This document shows positions 16,077 through 24,495 of a stretch of 64,000 bases of DNA, piece by piece. Made by a program: the position numbers and the translations under genes. Every line of letters begins with the position of its first letter. Position 1 is the stretch's first letter. The notes under the pieces were generated by a model that was given only the letters and a program-made list of their open reading frames with translations, was not told the origin of the DNA and ran no database searches. Origin of the DNA: Chryseobacterium sp. G0201 (GTDB lineage: Bacteria; Bacteroidota; Bacteroidia; Flavobacteriales; Weeksellaceae); contig NZ_CP033917.1 in the NCBI RefSeq assembly GCF_003815655.1, positions 310,001 through 374,000 on the forward strand, given 5' to 3'.

Positions 16077-17054
16077 ATGGAAAACTTACAGACAAAGAAA
16101 ATAGTTTTGGTAACAGGAGGTACAGGATTTTTAGGTGTTCATACTATTCTTCAATTATTGCAACAAGGGTATGATGTGAAAACGACTCTTCGTTCACTAG
16201 CAAAAAAAGACACCATTCTAAAAGCATTGCAAGAAGGCGGAATTACAGATTTTTCACATCTTTCATTTATTGAAGCCGATCTTACGAGCGACAACAATTG
16301 GGATGAAGCTGTAAAAGGTTGTGATTATGTCCTTCATGTGGCATCGCCCTTCCCTGGTCAGGATCCGAAAGACGAAAACGAACTCATCATTCCTGCAAGA
16401 GACGGTGCTTTGCGCGTTTTGAAGGCATCGCGTGATGCGGGAGTGAAAAGAGTGGTTTTGACCTCATCTTTTGCGGCGGTCGGTTACAGTAAGAATATTG
16501 CAGACCATATTTTCACGGAGGAAGACTGGACGGATGCCAATACAGAACTTCCGGCTTACATCAAATCAAAAACCGTTGCAGAAAAATCTGCCTGGGAATT
16601 TATCGAAAAAGAAGGCAACGGCTTGGAGCTGACGGTCATTAATCCTGTAGGGATTTTCGGTCCTGTCATCGGCGGAATCACTTCTGCTTCGTTAGATATT
16701 GCTGTTTCAGGGATTCTAAACGGCACGATGAACCAAACTCCGCCTTTCACGATGGGCGTAGTAGATGTGAGAGATGTTGCAGATATTCATATCAAAGCAA
16801 TGCTTCATCCGAATGCAGCAGGAGAACGTTTTATTGCAACTTCAGACGATGTGATGAGCTTTTACGACGTTGCCGAACTGTTCAAAAAAGAAAGACCGCA
16901 ATACGCTTCCAACATTCAGAATTTAGAACCTATCGGCAAAGAATTTTACAAAGAAATGTCAAATAAAAAAGCAAAAACCATCTTGAACTGGACTCCAAGA
17001 AGCCGTGAAGAAGCTTTATTGGCAAGTGCAGACAGTTTGATGGTAAATCTGTAA
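16077..17054 (+). CDS. NAD(P)-dependent aldehyde reductase, extended SDR (dihydroflavonol reductase-like)
   Basis: A 325-residue extended SDR. The N-terminus VLVTGGTGFLGVHTILQLL carries the TGxxGxxG cofactor loop. The catalytic YxxxK is YIKSK at about residues 161-165, preceded by the Ser of LTSSFAAVGY. The C-terminal region (NPVGIFGPV..., VDVRDVADIHIKAM) is typical of the dihydroflavonol-4-reductase/methylglyoxal-reductase branch. Bacterial members usually reduce aldehydes or ketones with NADPH. A regulator of the AraC type follows after a structured intergenic element, and a related reductase and TetR gene lie upstream, so this stretch could be a small aldehyde-response region. Substrate unknown. 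Confidence 0.88.
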   Translation: MENLQTKKIVLVTGGTGFLGVHTILQLLQQGYDVKTTLRSLAKKDTILKALQEGGITDFSHLSFIEADLTSDNNWDEAVKGCDYVLHVASPFPGQDPKDENELIIPARDGALRVLKASRDAGVKRVVLTSSFAAVGYSKNIADHIFTEEDWTDANTELPAYIKSKTVAEKSAWEFIEKEGNGLELTVINPVGIFGPVIGGITSASLDIAVSGILNGTMNQTPPFTMGVVDVRDVADIHIKAMLHPNAAGERFIATSDDVMSFYDVAELFKKERPQYASNIQNLEPIGKEFYKEMSNKKAKTILNWTPRSREEALLASADSLMVNL

Positions 17055-17136
17055 ATTTGTACGACAAGTCATTGTAAAACCAACAGTTAAACTTTGTCAA
17101 ACTTAAATCGACATAGGAAAATGGAGCGTTAAGAAG

Positions 17137-17249
17137 TGAATTCTGTGAACGTTAAAAAAATTCTACTGTTTGAAGCGCGGGACAAATATTGAAATGAAAA
17201 AGAGATATTGAATCCGCGTAAGTTTTAGAATTTTTAGAGAACAGAATTC
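17137..17249. repeat. Nested three-stem hairpin element
   Basis: Three nested inverted repeats share one axis. TGAATTCTGT (17137-17146) pairs with ACAGAATTCA (17240-17249). AAAAATTCTA (17155-17164) pairs with TAGAATTTTT (17225-17234). CGCGG (17176-17180) pairs with CCGCG (17214-17218). The nesting over 113 bases is unlikely to be chance and suggests a structured RNA or a small non-autonomous repeat. It lies 72 bases before the AraC-type gene. Confidence 0.7.
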
Positions 17250-17320
17250 ATTTTTAGCGAAAGTTTCCAGGTCTTGACTTTTTGTTTCTTTTGTGTCAAG
17301 ACAAAAAAAAAATAATTAAA

Positions 17321-18130
17321 ATGAAATTCAACAATATACAATCCTGTCATTTAGGTCCCGAAATTTCACCGGAACAGTTTATTCCTGAGCATTTCTTTTT
17401 GTTTTTGCTTAAAGGTTCGATGGTTTCGTACGATGGTTACAGACATTACACAATGAAGCCCGGCGATTATTGTATTACGAGGAAAAATCATTTGGTTCGT
17501 TATACAAAATACAAGGAAGACGGAAATTTTGAAAAAGTAATCATTGCTTTTGATGAAGGATTTTTAAAGAAATTTCTGGAACGCCATCCTTATCATGCCG
17601 AACCAACGGACAATAACGATTCTTTTCTGTTCATTAATGAAGATAAACTGATCAGGAATTTCATCCAATCCCTGGAACCTTATTATAACGGAACCGAGCA
17701 GTTGTTGGATGATACTTTTGTTGATATAAAACGTGAAGAATTATTGATGATTTTACTAAAAAACAATCCTGATCTGAAAGATATTTTCTTCAATTTTAAT
17801 GTTCCGCATAAAATTGATCTGGAACTGTTTATGAATCATAATTATAAATTCAACATCAGCTTGGAACGTTTTGCTTTTATGACGGGACGAAGTTTATCGA
17901 CTTTTAAAAGAGAATTTAAAGCAATTTTCAATACCACTCCCGGAAAATGGCTGATGAATAAACGTCTTCAGGAAGCTTATTTTCTTTTGGATAAAGAAAA
18001 CAAAAAACCGACAGATATTTATGTTGATCTTGGTTTTGAAGACCTCTCGCATTTTTCTTTTGTTTTTAAAAAAGAATACGGAATTGCGCCTTCGGAGCTC
18101 AATAAAAAACAGTTCTATAATAATCTTTAA
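17321..18130 (+). CDS. AraC family transcriptional regulator
   Basis: The start is ATG 17321; the longer frame begins at a TTG at 17282 in the leader. The 269-residue protein has an N-terminal beta-barrel ligand domain (about 1-150, with FLFLLKGSMVSYDGYRHYTMKPGDY) and a C-terminal AraC HTH (LERFAFMTGRSLSTFKREF, then TPGKWLMNKRLQEAYFLL and a second HTH near DIYVDLGFEDLSHFSFVFKKEYG). It probably regulates genes nearby, for example the reductase at 16077. A dyad-rich intergenic element lies just upstream. The ligand is unknown. Confidence in the family is high, in the target low. Confidence 0.88.
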   Translation: MKFNNIQSCHLGPEISPEQFIPEHFFLFLLKGSMVSYDGYRHYTMKPGDYCITRKNHLVRYTKYKEDGNFEKVIIAFDEGFLKKFLERHPYHAEPTDNNDSFLFINEDKLIRNFIQSLEPYYNGTEQLLDDTFVDIKREELLMILLKNNPDLKDIFFNFNVPHKIDLELFMNHNYKFNISLERFAFMTGRSLSTFKREFKAIFNTTPGKWLMNKRLQEAYFLLDKENKKPTDIYVDLGFEDLSHFSFVFKKEYGIAPSELNKKQFYNNL

Positions 18131-18211
18131 TATTTTAATTATTAAATCACTTTAAAGTGTATTAAATAATTTACTATCTTAGTAATCAACAAACTAAAAA
18201 TAGTAATCAAT

Positions 18212-18451
18212 ATGAAAAATTTAAAGAAATTAACGAGAAAAGATTTAGTATTAATTGGTGGTGGTGATACAGCATATGGATTTTGTGATGAAAGCGGCTA
18301 TTGCCCACCGACATTTCCAAGTAGCGCATCAACATATTGCATCAACGGTATTTGCTACAGAACGACTTCCGGAGGAGGCCCAGGTACAGGATGTCATGAG
18401 CCACAAAGATTCTGTCAGGAATGGGAAACCGGATGTGGGTGTGTTTATTAG
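18212..18451 (+). CDS. Double-glycine-leader, Cys-rich peptide (bacteriocin-like)
   Basis: A 79-residue peptide. The leader MKNLKKLTRKDLVLIGGG (residues 1-18) has the charged-helix then Ile-Gly-Gly-Gly end that marks substrates of double-glycine peptidase-ABC exporters. Cleavage after GG would release a core of about 61 residues rich in Gly, Ser, Pro and Tyr, with eight cysteines (in FCDESGYC, TYCINGICY, TGCHEP, RFCQEW and TGCGC). Cys-pairs suggest disulfides or enzymatic crosslinks. No exporter, peptidase or modifying enzyme lies within the window. Similar leaders are common in Chryseobacterium and are often named bacteriocin-like, although activity is unproven. A terminator follows, so it is transcribed alone. 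Confidence 0.75.
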   Translation: MKNLKKLTRKDLVLIGGGDTAYGFCDESGYCPPTFPSSASTYCINGICYRTTSGGGPGTGCHEPQRFCQEWETGCGCVY

Positions 18452-18473
18452 ATAAAAATTTTGTCAGATATCT

Positions 18474-18500
18474 TGAGAGTGGTTTTTACCGCTCTTTTTT
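18474..18500 (+). terminator. Rho-independent terminator
   Basis: AGAGTGG (18476-18482) pairs with CCGCTCT (18489-18495) with one wobble, followed by a T run. It ends the peptide gene. Confidence 0.75.
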
Positions 18501-18571
18501 AATATATTAAAATTAAACGATCGTAAGTTTTATAAAAATTATGCATCTTTGAAAAAATTTCAAAACCAACC

Positions 18572-19618
18572 ATGAAAATTTCAACTTATACTTTAATTAC
18601 TCTACTTTCTCTTCAATTCGTAAATGCTCAAAAACAAACTTATAAATGTGAAAAAATTTATGATGCAATAAAATTGGTAGACGAAAAAAAGTATAATGAA
18701 GGAATTGCAATGCTTAAGGAATGTGAAAAAATTGATCCAAAAGCCTACACCTATCCTTATGAAATCGCCCTTGCTTATACCTACCAAGAAGATTATAAAA
18801 GTGCAATTTCTCAACTGGAAAAAATAAAAAACTACGATAACATAGAGTCCAATTATTTTGCATTGCTGGGAAATAATTATGACTATTTAAACAAACCAGA
18901 AGAGGCAATCAAAATCTATGACGAAGGTCTTAAAAGATTTCCAAATTCCGGAGAACTTTATTTAGAAAAAGGAGTTGTACTTGAGTTTGAAAAAAAATAT
19001 TCTGAAGCCGTAAAGAGCTATGAAAAAGGAATTCAGGTGGCCCCTAACTATCCTTCAAATTATTACAGAGCTGCAAATCTTTATCTGAATTCTGATAATA
19101 AATTAGCTGGATTAATTTATGGTGAGGTATTTCTTAATATAGAAAGAACAACTGATCGTACAAAAGAAATGAGCAAAAAGCTTTATGATTCTTATAAAAA
19201 TGCTATTATATTTAAAAGTAAAAATGAAAAAGAAATTTCAATTTGTAAGTCTGTAAATATTGATATTAATACATTAGAAAAAGACAAAAAACTCCCCTTT
19301 TGTATGATATTTGAAAAAAACTTTATTTTGTCATTATTAGATGAAAACGAATTTAGCCTTGATAATTTATCTTCTATCCGAAGAAAATTTTTAAAGGAAT
19401 ATTTCGCCAAAGACTATAAAGACTATCCGAATATTTTATTAGATTATCAAAAAAAGATGGAAGAAAATAATGTTTTTGAAGCTTACAACCATTATATCTT
19501 TCAGATGGGCGATCCTAATGCTTTTAGTACATGGCAAAAAACAAATCAGTCTGCTTACGATAAATTTGTTGATTGGTATACAGATGATAAAAATGTTTTA
19601 ATATTAAAAAATAACTAG
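18572..19618 (+). CDS. Secreted TPR protein
   Basis: A 348-residue protein with a signal peptide (residues 1-19, ending VNA). Residues 25-190 hold TPR units (ANNYDYLNKPEEAIKIYDEGL-like helices, for example YLEKGVVLEFEKKYSEAVKSYEKGIQVAP), which bind partner proteins. The rest, about 200-348, is Lys/Asp-rich with no recognised domain. It is periplasmic or outer-membrane associated. The gene follows a GG-leader peptide gene but has its own leader and a terminator in between. No function is assignable beyond protein-protein interaction. Confidence 0.75.
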   Translation: MKISTYTLITLLSLQFVNAQKQTYKCEKIYDAIKLVDEKKYNEGIAMLKECEKIDPKAYTYPYEIALAYTYQEDYKSAISQLEKIKNYDNIESNYFALLGNNYDYLNKPEEAIKIYDEGLKRFPNSGELYLEKGVVLEFEKKYSEAVKSYEKGIQVAPNYPSNYYRAANLYLNSDNKLAGLIYGEVFLNIERTTDRTKEMSKKLYDSYKNAIIFKSKNEKEISICKSVNIDINTLEKDKKLPFCMIFEKNFILSLLDENEFSLDNLSSIRRKFLKEYFAKDYKDYPNILLDYQKKMEENNVFEAYNHYIFQMGDPNAFSTWQKTNQSAYDKFVDWYTDDKNVLILKNN

Positions 19619-19634
19619 GTTAAATAAATTAATA

Positions 19635-19662
19635 AGCTCTATCCAACGGTAGAGTTTTTTTT
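19635..19662 (+). terminator. Weak rho-independent terminator
   Basis: CTCTA (19637-19641) pairs with TAGAG (19650-19654), followed by eight T residues. It lies directly downstream of the TPR gene. Confidence 0.65.
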
Positions 19663-19739
19663 GGCTACATAAAAAGTAGATTCGGCTACACACGATTTTT
19701 CAACAATCCTGAACTTTGTTTCAATAAAAATCAAACAAA

Positions 19740-19838
19740 ATGAAAATTATCGTAACGGGTTCGTTAGGAAATATCAGCAAGCCACTGACAAAAGAATTAC
19801 TAAGTAAAGGACATGACGTTACCGTTATTGATGGTTAA
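19740..19838 (+). pseudogene. Truncated NmrA/NAD(P)-binding Rossmann protein fragment
   Basis: A 32-codon frame reads MKIIVTGSLGNISKPLTKEL and ends GHDVTVIDG, the first beta-alpha-beta unit of an NmrA-type NAD(P)H-binding protein, with GSLGNIS as the cofactor loop. A stop follows and the next bases show no continuation of the fold. An upstream CTTTG motif looks like a leftover promoter. It is the 5' relic of a longer gene of about 280 codons, with the rest deleted. Confidence 0.75.
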
Positions 19839-20027
19839 GGAATATTATTAATTGTTTTTTATCTATACTTTATAATAAAAATAAGTCATTTTTAATTTTT
19901 CATTAATAATATAACATCAATTTGGTTTTAATAGTAATAAATCAGATAATAACATTCTTTATCACTAATAGTTGATATAATTAATATTTTAGTTACTTTT
20001 ATAGCGAACTAAATACTAATAATCATT

Positions 20028-20396
20028 ATGAAAAAAACATTTTTGTTTGCTGCTGCATGTTTTCTGTTTCTTACATCATGCAATAATGAAAGCATTCCAA
20101 CTATGGCTCAGGAAAACCAAACGGCAGAAGCTGTTCAGAATTTTAAACGAGCTGTCATCACTTTCAACAACAACAAAGATCTTCCAATGTTTGAAGAAAG
20201 ACGCAACAAGAAAGCTCCATTTCCCGAAATGAGCGAACAAAGAAAGGATATTCTGGTTCCTGCCGCAAAACATCTCATCAAATCAACAGGAATAAAAGAT
20301 GAACAAATTGAAAAAGTGACCAACGGTGACAAAGCAAAGATCATTGCATGGGCGATGGAAGTTTTCCAGAACAACTATTCAAATTCTTCTTTATAA
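20028..20396 (+). CDS. Small lipoprotein, copy 1
   Basis: This 122-residue protein has a lipoprotein signal (MKKTFLFAAACFLFLTSC), with the lipobox LTSC and Cys18 as lipidation site, followed by Asn-Asn-Glu. The rest is one helical domain with a conserved SEQRKDILVPAAKHLIKSTG segment (residues about 75-95). I do not recognise the family. The paralog at 21039 is the same length. A secreted beta-rich protein gene starts 28 bases downstream, and the pair is duplicated, suggesting that the two products work together at the outer membrane. Confidence 0.75.
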   Translation: MKKTFLFAAACFLFLTSCNNESIPTMAQENQTAEAVQNFKRAVITFNNNKDLPMFEERRNKKAPFPEMSEQRKDILVPAAKHLIKSTGIKDEQIEKVTNGDKAKIIAWAMEVFQNNYSNSSL

Positions 20397-20423
20397 TCTT
20401 TAAAGCTTTAACAACAAATCAAT

Positions 20424-20960
20424 ATGAAAAATATCTCATTATTCCTTTTATTATTAATTGGAACTTTCGCATACGCTCAGATAGGAACCATGACAATCTA
20501 CAATTTTTCTTCACAACCTGTTAAGTACAGACTTGTAGGTACAAACGATAACAGTTATCCTATCGACTGCCAGCCAATTGTTGAAGGATCTTCTGCATCA
20601 TTTTTAGCCCCAGCAAGTACAGTTATCTATTCACAATATAATTCAAGTCACCTGCCGGTACCTTCTACAGCCCCAGCTATCAACCAGTGGGCAGTAATTT
20701 CTGATGCCATAGGAATTCCCGGTCAGACTTATAACGTATCAGGAGGAACTACTATTCCTCCAGTAATTACATCTATTACATCTTGGCAGTCTATTGACCT
20801 GCAGTTCGCCAATGGAGAACATATACATCTTGGAAGAGATTGTGGTTTTGTTAGTAGTAATAACGGGGCTTTCAGCGGCAGTACTCCAAGCAACATCCAT
20901 GCAACATGGAACTATGTAGGTGCTTCTACCAGTGGGAATGTTGTAGTCTTCATTAATTAA
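20424..20960 (+). CDS. Secreted beta-sandwich-like protein, copy 1
   Basis: A 178-residue exported protein. Signal peptide MKNISLFLLLLIGTFAYA. The mature part starts with a short MTIYNFSSQPVKYRLVGTN strand pattern and continues as beta-strands with conserved turns, including YPIDCQPIVEGSS and the closing ATWNYVG and VVVFIN. Two cysteines (in PIDCQP and RDCGF) may form a disulfide. No T9SS domain. The copy at 21431 keeps the same features. The function is unknown; an extracellular beta-sandwich ligand-binding fold is a guess from pattern only. Confidence 0.7.
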   Translation: MKNISLFLLLLIGTFAYAQIGTMTIYNFSSQPVKYRLVGTNDNSYPIDCQPIVEGSSASFLAPASTVIYSQYNSSHLPVPSTAPAINQWAVISDAIGIPGQTYNVSGGTTIPPVITSITSWQSIDLQFANGEHIHLGRDCGFVSSNNGAFSGSTPSNIHATWNYVGASTSGNVVVFIN

Positions 20961-21038
20961 ATACCAATCCATATTTCAAGATAATATAAAATCAGATTCT
21001 AAATTTTATCTCATCACAAACCTAAAATTACTAATACT

Positions 21039-21407
21039 ATGAAAAAAACATTTTTGCTGGCTGTTGCATGCTTTATTGTCATGACATCATGCAGTAACGA
21101 AAACATGCAGACCGTTGCTCAGGAGAACCAGACTGAAGAAGCGGTTAATAATTTCAAACGTGCGATTACTACTGTAAACAATTCTAAAGACCTTCCGGTA
21201 ACTGATGAAAAATTCAACGCTGAATATCAATCTTTTCAGATGAGTGAGCAGAGAAAAGACCTTCTAATGCCTGCTGCAAAGCATCTCATTAAATCGACAG
21301 GAATAAAGGATGAACAAATTGAAAGAACAACTAATGGAGATAAAACAAAGATCATTTTATGGGCGATGGAAATTTTCCAGGATAACTACAAAAAATCTTC
21401 TTTATAA
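21039..21407 (+). CDS. Small lipoprotein, copy 2
   Basis: Paralog of the gene at 20028, also 122 residues, with lipobox MTSC and Cys18. It shares the AQENQT opening after the lipidation region and the AAKHLIKSTGIKDEQIE segment nearly unchanged, while the central stretch (residues about 50-72) differs. It is followed 23 bases later by the second copy of the secreted protein gene, so gene order in the pair is kept. Confidence 0.75.
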   Translation: MKKTFLLAVACFIVMTSCSNENMQTVAQENQTEEAVNNFKRAITTVNNSKDLPVTDEKFNAEYQSFQMSEQRKDLLMPAAKHLIKSTGIKDEQIERTTNGDKTKIILWAMEIFQDNYKKSSL

Positions 21408-21430
21408 CCTTTATGTTTAAACAAATCAAT

Positions 21431-21937
21431 ATGAAAAAAATCTCATTATTCCTTTTATTATTAATCGGAACTCTAGCATATTCTCAGGCAGGTACAATGA
21501 CCATTTATAATTTCTCCTCTTCCACTGTTAGTTACAGGCTCGTAGGTTCACAGCTCAATGCTTTGCAAATTGACTGTCAACCGGTCGTTACAGGTTATTC
21601 TGCAACGTCATTGGCTCCTTCAAGCACCGTGACTTATCCATCGTATAATACAAGTCATCTGCAAAGTCCTGCTATTAATGAATGGAATGTAATTTCGGAA
21701 GAAATAGGTATCCCAAGCCAAACGTACAATGTGGCCGGAGGAGCAACCATCAACCCACCCATAACTACTCTAACAGCCTGGCACACTATTGACCTGAATT
21801 TTCCCAACGGCGGATATATCAATCTCGGCATACATTGTGGAGGTGCCGGCACCGGAATATTCAGTGGATCAACCACAGGCAATATCACAGCAACATGGAA
21901 CATGTTAGGAAACAACGTTATCGTATTTATTAACTAA
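21431..21937 (+). CDS. Secreted beta-sandwich-like protein, copy 2
   Basis: The start is ATG 21431 by comparison with copy 1 (AAATCAATATGAAAAA context in both); the frame extends upstream to an ATG at 21413 that would put charged residues ahead of the signal peptide. The mature protein shares MTIYNFSS at its start, IDCQPV, IGIPSQTYNV and the closing ATWNMLG and VIVFIN with copy 1, and keeps both Cys positions. The product is 168 residues. Confidence 0.7.
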   Translation: MKKISLFLLLLIGTLAYSQAGTMTIYNFSSSTVSYRLVGSQLNALQIDCQPVVTGYSATSLAPSSTVTYPSYNTSHLQSPAINEWNVISEEIGIPSQTYNVAGGATINPPITTLTAWHTIDLNFPNGGYINLGIHCGGAGTGIFSGSTTGNITATWNMLGNNVIVFIN

Positions 21938-21964
21938 GATAGATTTCTTACATATATACTATTA

Positions 21965-21996
21965 GGCAGATTCATTTTTTGAGTCTGTCTTTTTTT
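21965..21996 (+). terminator. Rho-independent terminator
   Basis: GGCAGATTCA (21965-21974) pairs imperfectly with TGAGTCTGTC (21980-21989), followed by a T run. It ends the duplicated lipoprotein/secreted-protein block. Confidence 0.7.
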
Positions 21997-22163
21997 ATGG
22001 AAATTTAAAAACATCAGATCTCAATAGAAATAATTGGATATAATAAACTCTTTTGAATAATAAATCATTCCCCATTCTTAATGATTAATAATTTTCGATT
22101 ATAAAAAATCTTAGGTAATTATTTCCTTTTCAATTTGTATTTTTAAAACCTAAAAAAATAAGC

Positions 22164-22940
22164 ATGGGATTCTTCGATCTATTCAAGAAAAAAAAGACTA
22201 CAGAAAATACATCAGTTCAGGAAACAAACCCAACTAATGAAAATATTTCAACACCTCAACAACAAGTACCTAACAATAATGTTTTCCTCCTTGAAATTTT
22301 AAAAGATGCCTTGGAAACAAATGGCTATAAAGTTGAGAAACACACACAATATCAAGCTATAATCATAAATTCTGAAATCGAGATTGCAACAGCAATTATC
22401 GAAAATCCTAATTATCATCCATCATTAATACATTTGATGATTCTTACCATTCACCCGAAGTATTTTCCTGAAGGAATCGAAGAAAATATTGTAGGAATGG
22501 GAAATACTATAGAAGAAAAAGTACAATCTGTCCTGCATAATTATCTTACAACCACTTTTGAACCTATCATAGATAGTCTTACAGATTCTCATAATCCCGA
22601 ACTTGATTTTGAGGTCAATAATATAACTTGGCACCCAAAATTAGGAAATATGGCATTGCAAGGAGATTGGAGTGATATTACTATTCCCGAAAACGAAGTT
22701 TTCTTTCATCTTTTAGAGGATAAAATCATCCAAAAATTGACTAATAATAAACTAAATTGGTTAAAAATTTACATTTCAAAATCTAATGACAAAATTGAAG
22801 GAGAATGTTTGTTAAATAATGAATGTTGGAAAGAAGGATTGCAAATTTTAACTAATTATATTCAAAACGTTGAAACGCTAAGTGATTTTATTGGAATAAA
22901 ACAGTTCATAATGTTTAGAAAATGTGATGCAAGTGAGTAA
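22164..22940 (+). CDS. Cytoplasmic protein of unknown function (possibly DUF6348-like)
   Basis: A 258-residue protein with a short basic N-terminus (MGFFDLFKKKK), a Thr/Asn/Gln-rich linker to about residue 35, then a single alpha/beta domain containing LLEILKDALETNGYKVEKH and NITWHPKLGNMALQGDWSDIT. It has no signal peptide. The FFDLFKKKK opening is often seen on flavobacterial proteins anchored by a basic patch. The DUF assignment is from memory of the overall pattern and is weak. The stop overlaps the next gene's start (ATG 22927), so a lipoprotein relic lies in the same transcript. Confidence 0.6.
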   Translation: MGFFDLFKKKKTTENTSVQETNPTNENISTPQQQVPNNNVFLLEILKDALETNGYKVEKHTQYQAIIINSEIEIATAIIENPNYHPSLIHLMILTIHPKYFPEGIEENIVGMGNTIEEKVQSVLHNYLTTTFEPIIDSLTDSHNPELDFEVNNITWHPKLGNMALQGDWSDITIPENEVFFHLLEDKIIQKLTNNKLNWLKIYISKSNDKIEGECLLNNECWKEGLQILTNYIQNVETLSDFIGIKQFIMFRKCDASE

Positions 22941-23369
22941 AACTTTAAACCTTATCATTATTTTACTATTTCTTAGTTTGTTTTCCTGTAAAAAGCAGAT
23001 TAATCATACTTCTAATTTTGAAAAGGAAATTATTTCAAACGTTTTGAAAAAATTTACTATGATTAATAAAATTTAGAAAAAGTAAGAAAAGTAGACCTTA
23101 ATGAAGCCCAGAAACAGTTATTTCCAAAAACAAATTCAACATTTAATAAGGAGATTCATAACCTTATAAAACAGTTAGACCTTACCCCCAATGAATTTGG
23201 ATTATTATATGAAGAACTCATGAAAAAGATGAGATATAATCAATATTATCTAGACAGTCATAATGGAAAAATCTATGAAATCATTAATAATTCTAAGAAT
23301 TACAGAGAACTTAATTTCACTATAAAAACTTATACAATTGATTATTTTTCTTATAATTTATCATTGTAA
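22927..23369 (+). pseudogene. Frameshifted lipoprotein gene
   Basis: ATG 22927 opens a frame with a lipoprotein signal (LIIILLFLSLFSC, then KKQINH). It reaches TAG 23074-23076 after 49 codons. Shifting the frame by one base near 23050-23070 reopens it from about 23070 to TAA 23367-23369, giving NLEKVRKVDLNEAQKQLF and so on for about 99 codons. Both pieces have similar Asn/Lys-rich composition, so the simplest reading is one gene of about 147 codons with a single-base indel. A sequencing error could look the same. Confidence 0.7.
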
Positions 23370-23386
23370 ATAATCTGAAAATAAAA

Positions 23387-23410
23387 AACCGCATCTCATG
23401 ATGCGGTTTC
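23387..23410. terminator. Bidirectional terminator
   Basis: AACCGCAT (23387-23394) pairs with ATGCGGTT (23401-23408) around a six-base loop, with an A run before and T residues after. It separates the plus-strand relic from the convergent mdh gene. Confidence 0.75.
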
Positions 23411-23430
23411 AATATATAAAGTCTAATAAA

Positions 23431-24357
23431 TTAAAACTTCAAATCACCATTCACTTCTCTTACTGCATTAGCAGCTTCAGCGAATTTCAATTGCTCGTCA
23501 GCAGTCAATGTGATGTTTACGATTTTTTCTACTCCATTTTTTCCGATGATAGCAGGAACACCAAGACAGATATCATTTTGACCGTATTCACCTTCAAGCA
23601 TTAATGAACAAGGGATCATTTTCTTTTGATCACAAGCAATTGCCTGAACCATTACAGAAACAGCTGCACCTGGCGCATACCAAGCAGAAGTTCCTAATAA
23701 TTTAGTAAGAGTTGCACCTCCTACTTTAGTTTCTTCGATTACATATTTTTGTTGCTCGTCGCTAAGGAATTCAGTTACAGGAACACCGTTTCTTGTAGCC
23801 TTGCTCAATAGAGGAAGCATACCGGTATCACTGTGAGCAGCGATTACCATTCCATTTACGTCAGAAATTGGAGCTTCTAAAGCTTCAGCCAATCTGTACT
23901 GGAATCTTGCAGAATCCAAAGCACCACCCATTCCGATGATCTTGTGCTTAGGAAGACCTGAAGTTTTGTGTACCAAATATGCCATAGTATCCATTGGGTT
24001 AGAAACCACAATGATGATAACTTCCGGAGAATGTTTTACCAAGTTTGCAGTAACGTCTTTTACGATTCCTGCATTGATACCGATTAATTCTTCTCTAGTC
24101 ATTCCAGGTTTTCTAGGAATCCCTGAAGTGATAACCGCTACATGAGAACCTGCAGTTTTGCTGTAATCTCCTGTTGTTCCGGTAATTTTGGTATCGAATC
24201 CGTTAAGAGATGCTGTCTGCATCAAATCCATTGCCTTACCTTCCGCAAATCCTTCTTTAATGTCTACTAAAACTACTTCTGAACAGAAGTCTTTCATTGC
24301 GATGTATTCTGCACAACTCGCTCCTACAGCGCCTGCACCTACTACAGTTACTTTCAT
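23431..24357 (-). CDS. mdh: Malate dehydrogenase
   Basis: A 308-residue lactate/malate dehydrogenase-superfamily enzyme that interconverts malate and oxaloacetate with NAD(H) in the TCA cycle. The Rossmann loop is VVGAGAVGASCAEY at residues 4-17. An Asp after the second strand (VLVDIKEG) selects NAD. The substrate loop contains SGIPRKPGMTREELIGIN, with the mobile-loop Arg residues, and HSDTGMLP marks the catalytic His region. The IPRKPGM pattern and GAGxVG fit the LDH-like MDH type found in Bacteroidota. The gene is monocistronic. Functionally it links to the C4-dicarboxylate genes at 27.7-34 kb and pckA at 39.4 kb. Confidence 0.95.
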   Translation of the reverse strand: MKVTVVGAGAVGASCAEYIAMKDFCSEVVLVDIKEGFAEGKAMDLMQTASLNGFDTKITGTTGDYSKTAGSHVAVITSGIPRKPGMTREELIGINAGIVKDVTANLVKHSPEVIIIVVSNPMDTMAYLVHKTSGLPKHKIIGMGGALDSARFQYRLAEALEAPISDVNGMVIAAHSDTGMLPLLSKATRNGVPVTEFLSDEQQKYVIEETKVGGATLTKLLGTSAWYAPGAAVSVMVQAIACDQKKMIPCSLMLEGEYGQNDICLGVPAIIGKNGVEKIVNITLTADEQLKFAEAANAVREVNGDLKF

Positions 24358-24495
24358 AATGTATACTTATTTAAATTTATTTGTTGTTTAGTTTCAATTT
24401 TTTGACTCCCAAATTTAACAATTCCTGAAAAATTGAGCAATCTTTCAGGAATTTATATTATCTACAATGTAAATATTTATATTTTTTGGAAGATC

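Larger units (their letters stand above)
20028..21937 (+). repeat. Tandem duplication of a lipoprotein plus secreted-protein gene pair
   Basis: Two copies of a two-gene unit lie head to tail, with a period of about 1,010 bases (20028 to 21039 and 20424 to 21431). Both lipoproteins are exactly 122 residues and the second genes are 178 and 168 residues. Protein similarity between copies is obvious along the whole length, with substitutions throughout, so the duplication is not recent. Confidence 0.9.

Noticed and set aside
23398..23604. Plus-strand open frame within the 3' end of mdh
   Set aside because: Antisense shadow of mdh, with no leader or family motif.
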